A stretch of DNA of 64,000 nt, from positions 2,964,501-3,028,500 of the forward strand of contig NC_066598.1 in assembly GCF_905475345.1 (NCBI RefSeq). Direction: 5' to 3'. Origin of the DNA: Vespula vulgaris. Lineage: Eukaryota; Arthropoda; Insecta; Hymenoptera; Vespidae. Shown one piece after another: positions 1-12,000 of this stretch (the first letter of the stretch is position 1; each line of letters opens with the position of its first letter). The notes under the pieces are model-generated. The model made no database searches. It was not told the origin of the DNA and was given only the letters and a program-made list of their open reading frames with translations. The translations under genes and the position numbers were made by a program.

Positions 1-91
1 ACGAAGAACATATGTGTGCGTGTGTGCGTGTGCGCGCCTAAGCATTCTTATCTCACACACAACATAAGCATGATTTCTCTCGGCAAGTCAA

Positions 92-180
92 TTTTGCGCT
101 CCAAACCTCGTTGGGATTCGAACCGCGACCTGCCGGACGGTGTTCAGTTAATTTGCTCGCTAGACCATGCTGCTCTCGGA
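92..180 (-). repeat. tRNA-derived SINE head or tRNA pseudogene (tentative)
   Basis: Read on the minus strand, the segment has a perfect RNA polymerase III B-box (GGTTCGAATCC) preceded by an A-box-like ATGGTCTAGCGAGC at about the usual tRNA spacing. The T-arm stem does not pair properly and no clean acceptor stem closes, so this is not an intact tRNA gene. A tRNA-derived SINE or decayed tRNA copy is the best reading. No poly(A) tail or target duplication was recognised, and the left edge of the window is close. Confidence 0.3.
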
Positions 181-395
181 TAAATTAAAATAGATCCGGC
201 TAGGAGAGTGCGCCTTTACGATACGTTGTCCCGCTGGTACCTCGATCGAAAAAAGAAAAAACAAAACCAAAAAAAAAAAGAATAATAAAAAGAGATCGAA
301 ACGGTATCAAACTGACGTCGATCCATTTCTTTATTTTTTTTTTCTTTTTTTTTTCAGGGAAGCGTGTTTCATCGTGAGAGGCTGGGACCTCCAGG

Positions 396-612
396 ATGCC
401 AGGGGTGTGGAAGTTGCTACGCATGCTGATCTATATGGTGAGTGAAATCGTTCCTCAGATCCTTCGTCGAGAATCGTGAATTTGCTCGATCATAAATATA
501 GACTATATATCGAGTCTCGATCTAACGGTGTTGCGGTTCTCTCAACGACAATAATAATGATGATTCACTGCTCGTGTTACAATTACATTTAACGCCATCA
601 ATTATTTTTCGG

Positions 613-651
<39 letters not shown>

Positions 652-903
652 CATCATCTTCATCGTCGCAGAGTATCGTAATATATTTTTAATTATTTCC
701 GTTAGATTAGATATCTAATAAGAAAAAAGATTATCACGGATCATCACTTTCACTCATCTTATTTAAGATTATCTTACCTTACGGGAAAAGTTAAGAACGT
801 CGATTGGCTATCAAGTATCGATTTCTGCTGTACGATACATCGTCCGATAACACGGAAGAAGAGGTCGGTTCGTTCGAACTTTGATCATCACCGAACTTAT
901 CTA

Positions 904-990
<87 letters not shown>

Positions 991-1383
991 GTTTTTGAGC
1001 TATACTAGAATCGATTTAGATGTGGGAACATCTATGGTAATCTTTATTCCTCATCTATCCCTTCTAGCGGTTTCTTTTGTCCATCAATTAGACGCTGATG
1101 ATGGAAGCAGCATTAAAAACTAGCAATTCCGATAATGGACTGTAAGTCTAGCGATCCTTTAATTAAAGAATAACGGTGAAGAGGTCCGAGTATTTGTCGA
1201 ATCTAATGATCATGGTATTGGTACCGGTTGTGAACAAGTGTAAAAAAGAAATGTGTTTTGGAGATGATGAGAAAGAAAGAAAGAGACAGAGAAGTAGAAA
1301 CAGACAGATAACCAGACGAACGAACAGACAGATAGAAAGAGAGAGAAAGAGAGAGAGAGAGACATAGATAGAAAGAAAGAAAC

Positions 1384-1414
<31 letters not shown>

Positions 1415-2009
1415 GAGCTAGTCGAAAAGGCGATCAAGGAGAAACTCGTGATAACTCGATGACAATGCGATGACGCCGCAGGAATCGCAACAGCTTGCAA
1501 GCGGATATTGGTGCCTACTCTAGGTACCGTTAGGTGAACATCGAAAGACCCCCACCAACAGCAGCATCGGCATCGTCACCCTAAGATCGTCCCCGTCCAT
1601 CCATTTACATTATTCAAGAGCTCTGCACTGCGAGCTGCTATCGACGACGGCGTCTGGACAGTGAGATCTCTTATTGCGCTTTCGCCTTGGGAAACGCGGC
1701 TCCACGTCATGGATTTCACGTTTCCTCCTTTTCTTCCTCTTTCTTCTTCTTTTTCTTCTTTTTCTCCTCCTCCTCCTCCTCCTCCTCGTTCTTCTTCTAT
1801 TCCTCTTATTCCTCCTCCTCCTCTTTCTCTCTTGTCTATCGCCTTAACTCGACTTCGGATATCTCGCGAATAGATCTCAACTTAGAACGGGGAATCTCGA
1901 TGCCGAGTGAACTCGATAAAAACGATAGACCGGACTGTATCTACTGTATATGTATGTAATATATATATGTGTGTGTGTGTGTGTATCTATATATACATGT
2001 GTGTATGTG

Positions 2010-2078
<69 letters not shown>

Positions 2079-3215
2079 CTTTTCTGTGTCTTCTATAGCA
2101 GCGTATATCTAAAGCCGTTATCATCGAGAATCTGAAATTACTTCAAGACGATATCGAAAATCTGTTTGACAATGAATCATTTGGTTTTTCGAAATTCTTT
2201 TAGGAAAGGAGAACGTCGGGCTTAGATAATCGTCGAATCGTGAATAAGCCGGATATGCTCGTTCTCTTTGACTTGTTTTGGTATTATATATTAGAACATA
2301 TAAAGAGAAATAAAGAGAAGAGAGAGAGAGAGAGAGACAGAGAAAGAGAACGAAAGGGCTGATCGAGTTTGGCAGACACGCGTAAAGAGAAACTATTTCC
2401 GCGTGTCGAAGGGAACACAATCGAATGGGCAGTAACGGGCATTAGTATTCGAAAGCCGGTGAATATATACAGTATGGGAAGCTACCAGCATACTTGGCTC
2501 GTACGAGTAACTCGGAATACTGATACATTCGCGGTTGTAACGAACTGCCGAGGAATCGTAAAGCCTACCCCTATGAGAAACGCTTCCGCCTGGGAAAATT
2601 TATTATAAATATCATTTGCTCGTTCCATATATCGTCTTGAAAACTTTCGAACTAAACTAAACGAAACTAAACCAAATTAAACTAAACGAAATGAAACGAA
2701 ACGAAACGATATTCGATCTGACAATATCCATTCTTCGTTATCGATAAATAAAAGCATTGATTGATACGTCTCGATGAACGAAAGCAAATCGCATGGACAC
2801 ATTTATCGAATCAGCTCAGTTTCGATCGTTAATCCAATCTTCCGAGAGAAGTACTCTAACGTGATCTTGAATCGATCCTCTCTCGACGAGTTAGCAAAAA
2901 GGTGCCTCTTGTGAGATAGAAAGAGTGAGAGAGAAAGAATAAGAGAGATAGAGAGAGAAAGAGAGATATAGACGAGCACGAGCTGATGGCGAACGCGTGG
3001 TGGACGTTCCGCCAGGTGCGTAATCATTTCTAATGAAACGTTGTCATTTAACAGTGCGATTGTAAGAGCTCAGAAACTTGTTTTCACTTGTGCGAAAAAC
3101 AGCGACCGTTAATGCAGCGGTAAAGACGCCTCTCCCGTTACAGCATTGCGCGAGCATGGAATACACGGGGAACACCTTCCATCGTTCCAGCCTCGTTTAC
3201 GTACGTGTCGCGGAT

Positions 3216-3277
<62 letters not shown>

Positions 3278-6193
3278 CGTCTGTCTGTTTCTCTCTCTCT
3301 CTCTCTCTCTTTCTCCTGAGTTAACCACGTTCGTGGTAATACGCCAGGATAGACATACAACACGCACATATAGAGAACGGAACGTCATTTCTAGAAACGT
3401 TCAGAAGATAGACGGACACGCCTAATCTCTCGTGACCTACCTTGTCCTCGTCGTCGTAGTCGCGTGATCTCTCATGCGCGCTTCGAGTCACGTTGGCCTT
3501 CGACACGAAGGGACCGGACGACGAGTCTTCTTCTTCTTCTTCTTCTTCTTCTTCTTCTTCTTCTTCTTCTTCTTCTTCTTCTTTTGCTTCTGCTTCTTCT
3601 TTGTCTCTTCAACTTTGCCGGTTAGTCAACCGACAAATAAGACTAAGAAAAAATCGTGGAAAATTAATCCGCTCAACGCGAGAATAATATCATAGAAGGA
3701 TTGATTTCATTATCGAGAATCTAATCGATTAATTTCTTAGACGATCAAGATCTTATTTCTTAATATAATCGATAACTATCGATGAATCTCGAGAAAATTT
3801 CTTTTATCTTGTTTTACCGAATGAAATTAAACGAATATTAATTGTCTCGTATAATTTATTCGCGAACTCTCTTCTTTCGTCGTAAGAAAAATTAGAAAAT
3901 TAGTTGGGTATATGAGATATCAGATGATGCAACTGTTGCATGGGTAGTCGTGATCCATCGATCGAGATGATTATTACGCTCTATACGGTCATTATCTTCT
4001 TCGCTTGGTAGCAAAATGGATTGGATGCTGCGTATGATCATAAGTTTCTTGATCGAGCATGAAGAGCGTTTCACGTAAATCACAGATTCTAGCTTTCTCT
4101 TTATCTCTCTTCCTACCTCTCCTTCTCTATCTATCTCTTTTTCTCTCTCATCTTTTTTTGATAACAGACAGGAAGTAACGTTTAAAGGCTCTTTGAAGAT
4201 ACACGACTAGATCCTGTTTCATTGGAGCTAAAGTGAACACGAAAGAACAGTGAATTATCTGTAATTATACGATCACTCTGTAGTGGTATTTCATTATCGA
4301 TAATAGCAGGAAAAGTCGTGTAATTATTTCACTACTTGCGACTTGTGGCAAACGTGTCTCTCGTCATCTGTAATATATCCACTTACGGATAATATGAGAG
4401 ATTTTCTAATGATCAATTAAAACGAATACCTCTGCTTCGTGTGTTAACATCATCCTCTTTATGACTGTGAAATGATCATTCAAATGATGAGCAAACACAT
4501 GTCTCGACAATTTTTTGTTGTTCTTTCTTTTTATATATATATATATTTTATCTTTTTTTTTTTTTTGTAAAGAACTGTTATCTCCTCGGGCGTGTTCAAA
4601 CGTATCTCGTTGGATTACAAATATTTGCTAATATACATTGGCTACATTGAGATGAAAACATAATTATACGTTGCTCGAACTCTTTTTTTGTTTGCCATCG
4701 TTTAATTTCTTAATTTAGTAGTAAGACGAGTCTGTGCAGCGTCGAGTCATCGAGAAATGACACGAGAGAATTATTGTTTAGAATTTTTTTGATTGTTTTT
4801 TTATTATGTTTCTTTTTGTTTTTTCTTTTTTTTTGTTTTTCCGAAATAACAACAACGGCATTTCAAGCAACAATGTAGAGAATTATAGTTCAAGAAGAAC
4901 GAAGAAGATTATGTTACCCTTTGACCCAAGATCAAAGACAACCATACCCATCGTATATTGTCAGTGTGATAGCATTCACGTCAGATTTCAAAGGGTTTCT
5001 AGTAAGAACCATAATTTTCTCTAACCTCGATCGAAAAGGTCGTAGTCGTTTCAAACTCGTGGAAGAAATTTTTTCGAAGAAAGGAAAACGTCGGTTGGAT
5101 CACGTTCGCAGAGAAATAATAGGATTTTCTTTATCCTCTTTTTTTTCTCCACTCTCATAGACGATTATGTCATAAATATCCGAAAAAAGATTTTGGATTT
5201 AGGAAATAAAAAGGACGATTTCGAAGAGAGACTGTTTGAATTTTAGCCACGTCCGAGGTATACTCGTACTCGTAACTCGAAAATCCTTTTAACCGTAGGC
5301 AAATACACGCGTAAGAAAGAATTTATATCCGAAAGGAATTATCTACATTTTATGTTACTGTGTTAAATACATGGATCAACATGATCGTAACTTAGCTGGC
5401 TAATTTACTCGGGACTTCCAAGAAAATCATTTTTACGTTTCTACTCGTGTAACTAATAATAATTGGAAAGGTAAATTAAAAAGGTCTATATATGTGTGTG
5501 TGTGTGTGTATGTATAAAAAAAAAGAAAAATAAAATAAAAAGAAAATAAACATGGTTTATTCGTTGGATTCTCAGGTGGTTGGCTTGAAGAACGTTGGTA
5601 GCAACGGCGACATCTGGCCGCTTGAAAGGCCAGAGGGCATGCCGGCCATCCAGTCCCTCGAAGTGATGTGCGGAAAGGATCACATGGACGTTCATCTCTC
5701 GTTTTCGCAACCTTTCGAGGGAATCGTTTCGTCCAAGGGCCAACATGCCGATCCTCGATGCGTCTACGTTCCACCGTCGACAGGACAAACGTTCTTTTCA
5801 TTTCGAATAGCATATGCCAGGTAATATAAAGATAAAATATCATTGAAATCAATTTAAAGGAATCTAATATTCTACAAATTATTCGATAATTCCAATATAA
5901 ATTTTACAGATGTGGTACAAAGCCGGATATGCACGGACAGTTTTATGAAAACACCGTTGTCGTTCAATACGACAAAGATCTACTTGAAGTATGGGACGAA
6001 GCTAAACGATTGCGATGCGAATGGTTTAACGATTATGAGAAAACAGCGTCGAAACCACCGATGGTGATAGCTGATCTCGATGTGATACAATTAGATTTCC
6101 GAGGTAAATTTTTTACACAGTTTATCAATCGACGAAATTTATGCTGTCTCTTAGACGGAAAGATTATAGATGGAGAGAGGGAGAGAGAGAGAG

Positions 6194-6231
<38 letters not shown>

Positions 6232-6530
6232 TGAGAGAGTAAGAGAAAAAGAGAGAGATAAAGAGAAAAAGAAAGAGAAATTTTGATAATGATATCACGT
6301 GGCTAAATGCAGTGGGCAGATTCAACAAGGTTACTGTGATCTTCGTGGTAGAAAGAGTTTAATGCGCGGGATCGCACTATACTCGTATACACGAGGACTC
6401 GTGTATCCGCGGTTGACCACAGGTGTGGAACCGCAGGATCGCTACTTAATTTCAGCTTTCGTAACGTGGATACATCTCGCATAGGAACAATCGTGTTTCG
6501 ATGCTCGAATCGAAATTGTTTGTTAGAAAA

Positions 6531-6563
<33 letters not shown>

Positions 6564-8699
6564 CATTCGAAAGAGAAAATGAAAATAATACGAAAGGAGA
6601 TTCTCACGTCTTAGAGAAATCTCGTATGGTCACGAACGTGTAGTCTTTAAAAGTGTCGAGATTGAAACGATTTTATATTCGAAAGGGGACAACGTGGACT
6701 GTTGGATGGAAATACAACATGGGAAAGGACCATGGGCTCCACCAGTGTCCGGCATCGTTCCTCTTGGCTCGACTCTCACGCTGGTCGTCGCGATAAACGA
6801 TTACCGAGGTAACGAGCGACAGAACTCCCAAGGTACACGAGACTCCTTGCACACCTGACACACGAACCTGCTCTAACAAAACTCTCGTTATTAAACTGGG
6901 CGCAGGTGAGTTCGACATGCGAGTCAAATCGTGCGTTGCTTCGGACGGCGGGGGACATACGATACAGCTCAGCGACGAGTTCGGGTGCGTTCTAAGGCCT
7001 AAGATGATCAGCCGTTTTCTCAAGGCCAGAGGATCGGACGATCGGGCTACTGTTATAACATATGCTTTCTTCCATGCGTTCAAGTTTCCCGATGCCCTTA
7101 GCGTCCATATCAAGTGCAAGGTGAAACGTCATTAGGGTTAAGAATATCTTTTTTTTTTTTTTGTTCATTTCGCTTTTTCCTCTTTTTCCCTCTCGAATAG
7201 ATTTTTACACAAAGATTTTAATTTCTACGTTAAGGTGGAGATCTGTCGGCACGGTTGTCTCGATCACTGTCAACTTAGCGGCTCGGTGGGACATTACATT
7301 CAAGAACGTAAGGATCAGATCCTTCAGCAATATCACCAGACCACAGGAACGCCCATCATTCACAACGACGATAATAACAGTGCGGAGAAAAACGAAGGGG
7401 GCGTAAACGATGAACAAAACGACGGTTCTCTTTACGACGACATCATTCAGAACGGTGACGAGATGACTTCGATAGGCGGACAATTTCTGGGCGTCGAGAA
7501 GTCCGTTGTAAAGGCTCAGCCGCAAACAAGCAATCGACTTCCAGCTCCCGTGGTAGAGCCGCAAAACGAGGACGACGTACATCCGGACGATCTTTCGCGG
7601 CCGTTCTTGGTAATTATGATTTATTTTGATTTATAGCTTCTTCCTCTAAAACGCCTCCTATAACCTCTCCCAACGGCATCGTAACTACTATTTCTCTTTA
7701 TTCGCGATACCTAATAATTAAATCGCTCCAATTGCCAATTGCCTTTCAATTATCAGGCTCGTTATATCTATTCCCTCTATGTTTCGAGTTCTCAAGTAGT
7801 GACTATATTTAGATTCGGTCACGTTCACTATACTTCCTACTTCTTTTCCCATTGACACAATGATCTCTTTTGAAGAGGCTTTATAGTTAAAAAAAAAGAA
7901 AAAAGAAAAAGAAACAAACAAACTTCACTTCGACAAATTAAATATAATCGACACGGTTGCGATTAAGATTCTTACATTATCGAGTATATTATTAAAAGAA
8001 ATAATGTATCCTTTGAACTTGCGTCCCTTTTCTCAGGAACCACCAAGAGTTACGAGATACGAGAGCGACCGTGAACAATTCCCTCACGGGCCACGTAACT
8101 TAGAAGAGGACGGAGGTTCGAGGCCGGTGACACCTTTGTCTTCGGCGAACGTGAGGCGAAAGAGATCGGTAGTGGTGTCGGACAGAAAGGTTCGAAGCGC
8201 GGACGTCGGTGTAAGTGGAATCTACGAGGTAATATCTGAGGCTGACCTGGCCTTCAGTCCGGATACCCACGCCGAGGCCGTGACAGTCTTTCAAGGTAGA
8301 ATACGGGAGGAGGTTGTATATGGTATTTGTTTGCCGATGCCAGGCTTCAGTGCTTTGTTCGTCGTCGTAGCTCTTTCAGCGGTAGTCTCGGCATTAGTTG
8401 CCGGTGCTATGTTGCATCGATTGCAAGCACAGCGTGAAGCAGTCGTAGGTAATAGCAGAAAAAATCGACCAGTCGCTACGGCCAACGGTTGGTTACTTTA
8501 TGGTCTCCTTCGTGTACGTTGTACGACGAGACCTCCACCTCCACCACCACCACCACCATCATCGTCCTCATCCTCATCGTCATCGTCGTCATCCTCGTCA
8601 TCATCGTCATCGTCATCGTCCTCGTCATCATCAACGCAATTGCAAAAACAATCGAACGAGATCGTCTCGAGAGAGACACCTTCGATCGAGAGAGGCTGA
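396..8699 (+). CDS. ZP-domain transmembrane cuticle/apical matrix protein (618 aa, 7 coding exons)
   Basis: Coding exons 396-437, 5576-5820, 5910-6103, 6686-6808, 6906-7120, 7235-7609 and 8037-8699; every junction is GT-AG and keeps frame. The first exon (acceptor at 357) holds the start ATG and a hydrophobic stretch (KLLRMLIYMVVGL) that probably acts as signal peptide. The ZP domain covers roughly residues 42-285 with its spaced cysteines. A furin-like RRKR lies at about 438-441, a membrane segment (GFSALFVVVALS...) at about 501-524, then a short cytoplasmic tail ending in poly-Pro and poly-Ser. This signal-ZP-furin site-TM order is standard for insect epidermal ZP proteins, which polymerise in the apical extracellular matrix and shape cuticle. 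From memory, Drosophila has the ZP gene cypher close to dusky-like, so this may be the cypher orthologue; neyo or miniature are alternatives. A polyadenylation signal AATAAA lies at 8803-8808. Upstream untranslated exons may lie outside the window. Confidence 0.85.
909..986. repeat. (CT)n microsatellite
   Basis: Uninterrupted CT dinucleotides for 78 bp inside the first intron of the plus-strand ZP gene. Confidence 0.95.
1966..2082. repeat. Compound GT/TA/CT microsatellite
   Basis: A short GT run, a TA/TG stretch and then about 60 bp of CT, ending in TTTC repeats. It is intronic. Confidence 0.9.
3218..3313. repeat. CT / CTGT microsatellite
   Basis: CT dinucleotides flank a block of CTGT tetramers. 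Intronic in the ZP gene. Confidence 0.9.
3526..3583. repeat. (TTC)n microsatellite
   Basis: Near-perfect TTC triplets. It reads as poly-Ser or poly-Phe in translated frames but lies in an intron. Confidence 0.9.
6175..6283. repeat. (GA)n / (GAAA)n purine tract
   Basis: Purine-only run just after exon 3 of the plus-strand ZP gene, in the 6104-6685 intron. A 30-odd base poly(T) run follows at about 6532-6563. Confidence 0.9.
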
Positions 8700-9065
8700 T
8701 CCGAACGTAACGACTCCAGCGACTCGACGAACAATCGAACAGCATTATCGGACAGTGATAAAATGCTCTCCGAGAGACTATGTGCAATAATACGCTGTAC
8801 AAAATAAAACGTAAGTGCGTAGGATCGCGCCCGAATAATCTCCCGAGTCGTATTTAGTCGAGAGTAGTAGTCTCTTTTCTTTTTTTCTTTCTTTCTTATT
8901 TTTCTTTCCACCGTCATTTCTTTTTTCTGTTTATCTTTCTTCGTTATTCTCTTCTTCGTTTTATTCCGAACTACATTGTCGAAAGATTTAGTCGTTCGTA
9001 TTCACGGGACGATGATCTTCGATCGTTTCAACTATACTTCCTCAGCCATTAATGCCAAGTTGTAT

Positions 9066-9099
<34 letters not shown>

Positions 9100-9436
9100 C
9101 CTCCCTCCCTCCCACCGCCCCCGCCTCTCTCTCTCGAAGTCAGGATATCGTGAAACGTTTAAGCGATAATAGCGAGACGTGTCTGGAAATATGCAACTTC
9201 TTCATTGCCGATACATTCAAGAAAAGATCGTTTCTTGTCTATCTAAAGTCATCGAATTGTACGTGCTGTTTAATTTTCTTATTATTTAAGTTAATATAAA
9301 AATGTTATGTATATCAACGATGAAGTTGAGAGATCTTTTACAAAGGAAAGGTAAATGGAATTGATCGTTTCGAGGTGTCATGTTAATGTTGACGATGACG
9401 GTAATTATGACGACGACGACGACGATGATGATGATA

Positions 9437-9477
<41 letters not shown>

Positions 9478-11999
9478 AATGACGATGATGATGATAATTA
9501 TGATGATGATGATAATAATGATGATGATGATGATGATAATGATGATAATGGTGATGATGGTAATAATGATGATGATGATAATAATGATCAACAAGTTCGT
9601 ATATGTATGTATAATCTACATTGTAGGATTGAGTGACATGTAGTTAGGTGTTTAGAAATTAGAAATGAGTTCGTTGTTATTTAGCCAGACGCCATCGATC
9701 GCAAATAATTCAGAAAGAAGAAAGAAATACTTGTTTTATTTCTGTATTTTTTTCTTTTTTTTTTTCTAACAGAAGAAAATTCTTTCTAATGTATTCGTCT
9801 GACTTTTTTTTTGGAATATCTTTCTATACCGTTAAAGCATCGTCTTCTTTCATTGCTATCACGAAAGACGTCATATATTTTCTTCTTTTTAGATAATAAT
9901 AATTGTATACTCGTTGTAAAAGTTGATTAGCATTACGATGGCGTTCGCGTCTCGTTGTTTCGTCGAATCTTATTTATCCAAAAGAAGGAGAAAAAGAAAA
10001 GAAGATAAGGAAAAGCGAAAACAACAAGAAAAAGAATAAAAAAGAAGGCGCGAATGCCCTCCCCTCCCCCTCATCCTCCCTCCTGCTCCCAACACGTATT
10101 AATTGTTAAGAATAAAAACTTTGCGTTAATAATAAGTATACGTGTACACGTGTAAAAAATTATTTTCTCCGTACGCTTAGATGTTAAGGAAATATTAATT
10201 TAAAAACGACCAATTCTAATCATTTCGTCGTTGATGACATTAAATAATATTTTTTTATAAAGCGTGTTATTTTTTGTATAGCATTAAAGTAAAAAGTATT
10301 CGGATAAAAATAACCGATAATGCGATAATGATTCGATATTAATTCAGAGGTTGTGTTTCTATTTAATAATATGCATTAAACGATTAAGACAATAAATATA
10401 TTTACAGGATCTTGGATGATTACTGCAAGCTCCGATGATTTTCGTCCCACAAATAATAATAATAATAATAAAAAGAAAAGAAAAGAAAAGAACAAAAAAA
10501 AAAAAAGAATAAAAAGAGGAGAGAAAATCCTTTCTTTTTTACGTTTCCACATGGATAAGATATGATTATAAAAAAGAAATAAAATATACATTTTTGTAAA
10601 TAAAAATAAATTTATTATAAACATACACGTATAAAAATATAGACACATTGCCTTTCAAATTGGATATGCTCATCCAATGAGCAAAGGTACGTTCAAATAA
10701 ACTTATTTCTACGTTCTTTTAATAATAACTCGTTCGCGTCTGATGTAATTATTATAAACTAAATTGTCTGTATAATCTACCAATATTTTCTAGGTCAATA
10801 TAAAAAATATTCAAAATTTGTATATCGTTAAAAATTGCAATTGAAAATTAGTACAACAGTCGATTTAAAAGTAATCGCGATGATACCGTATGATAGTTCT
10901 TAATTACGCAATAAAACAACGCAAACAGAAAATATGTAGCAATAAATAAATAAATAATAAAATAATTTAACGACGCAAGAACGACGATATTTTAAACGCG
11001 AGAAAAAATCGTTCCACTTCATCTTACTTTTACATTTTATTTTTTCGTCATACATGAATAGGTCAATTTCGATTACTCTGCTTACATTACGTCGTAAATT
11101 ATGTATATGTATATAATTTATATGATATATATAAATATATATATATATAAATATATACATATGTATATATATCTATAAACAAAAATAATTTATTGGCACC
11201 GTCTAAGCTTGAAAATATTTCAAGCTTTCTTTCACAACACAACGAGATTGCGAGTAGAATTAGTTTCCTTATTTATTATTTTGTCTTTTTTTTTTGTCTT
11301 TTTTTTCTTTTTTTTTATCCATATCGTTAATGAGAATGTCACTTAAATTAAACGATTAAAAAGAAGACGCAACCCAAATACCAGATAAATCGCATACGAG
11401 ATTATTATAAAGGATTAAAAACGAAACGTGTGAAACGAATAAACAACGCAAGATTAAGTTTGATTATCTTTGACTAAGTATTTCGGCACTTTCACGTTGT
11501 CGCCCTTCGATTTTTCTTCTTGTTAACGAAGCACAGCTTCATATATATTCTTCGTTAATGATTGCAAAATATAGAGTAAAGAAATGTTTTTAATTTATAA
11601 TGACTAAGCGTGTTATATGAAACCGTGCTTACGAAAAGCGATAGCCTCTGGGAAAATTGGCAAATTAATATGGGAAAGGAAGAATAATCTTGAGAAATAC
11701 AATAAAGTTACCAAATATAAAGATCTTCCTAAAGGATCATTATCTCTAATAAAAATGATCGTACTTGTGGCAATGATTTTAATTATAACGTGCCAGATGT
11801 CCGATAATTTTTATTATTTAATCGATAGTTTCGTCATTCGTTATATAACGTTTCGGTAACTCAATTCGCATTTGCAACAATTGTACTAAATTGATTAAGG
11901 CACAAATGTTAAAAAAAAAATTCATTATCTTCTCAGTCCCAATAGTTCGCCAAATGTTAAGAAGATAGTTTCTTCTAAGAACGTTCAAGGAGAAGATAC
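8700..11999. other. Intergenic / 3' UTR space between the two ZP genes
   Basis: Both ZP genes end toward this 3.3 kb stretch, so it holds two 3' UTRs. It contains a CT run near 9068-9095, a long GAT/GAC triplet tract at 9396-9592, C-rich patches near 9097-9123 and 10050-10082, and A+T-rich sequence beyond. An open frame at 11617-11859 (80 codons, one hydrophobic stretch) has no recognisable family and no supporting gene structure. Confidence 0.6.
9396..9592. repeat. (GAT)n-type triplet tract
   Basis: About 195 bp of GAT, GAC and AAT triplets downstream of the plus-strand ZP gene. It gives poly-Asp or poly-Ile in translation but is most likely 3' UTR or intergenic. Confidence 0.9.
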
Positions 12000-12000
12000 A

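Larger units (their letters stand above)
438..5575 (+). other. First coding intron of the plus-strand ZP gene
   Basis: A 5.1 kb intron between the signal-peptide exon and the first ZP exon, donor GTGAGTG and acceptor TTCTCAG. It is mostly simple sequence: (CT)n at 909-986, GAAA/GACA purine tract at about 1266-1418, CCT/TTC tract at about 1735-1830, GT then CT runs at 1966-2082, CT/CTGT at 3218-3313 and (TTC)n at 3526-3583. A degenerate AAACT/AAACG pentamer run lies at about 2653-2709. The open frames inside it are translations of these repeats; no further exon was supported. Confidence 0.7.

Noticed and set aside
92..180. Functional tRNA gene on the minus strand
   Set aside because: T-arm and acceptor stems do not pair.
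2369..2608. Open frame of 79 codons in the first ZP intron
   Set aside because: No recognisable domain, no splice context, and it lies in an intron of a well-supported gene.
2653..2709. Telomere-like or satellite repeat
   Set aside because: The AAACT/AAACG pentamers do not match TTAGG telomere repeats and the run is short and irregular.
8498..8917. Minus-strand frame rich in Asp
   Set aside because: It is the antisense shadow of the TCA/TCG serine repeat of the ZP protein.
11617..11859. 80-codon frame with one hydrophobic segment between the ZP genes
   Set aside because: Sits in presumed 3' UTR space, has no family resemblance and no promoter or exon signs.
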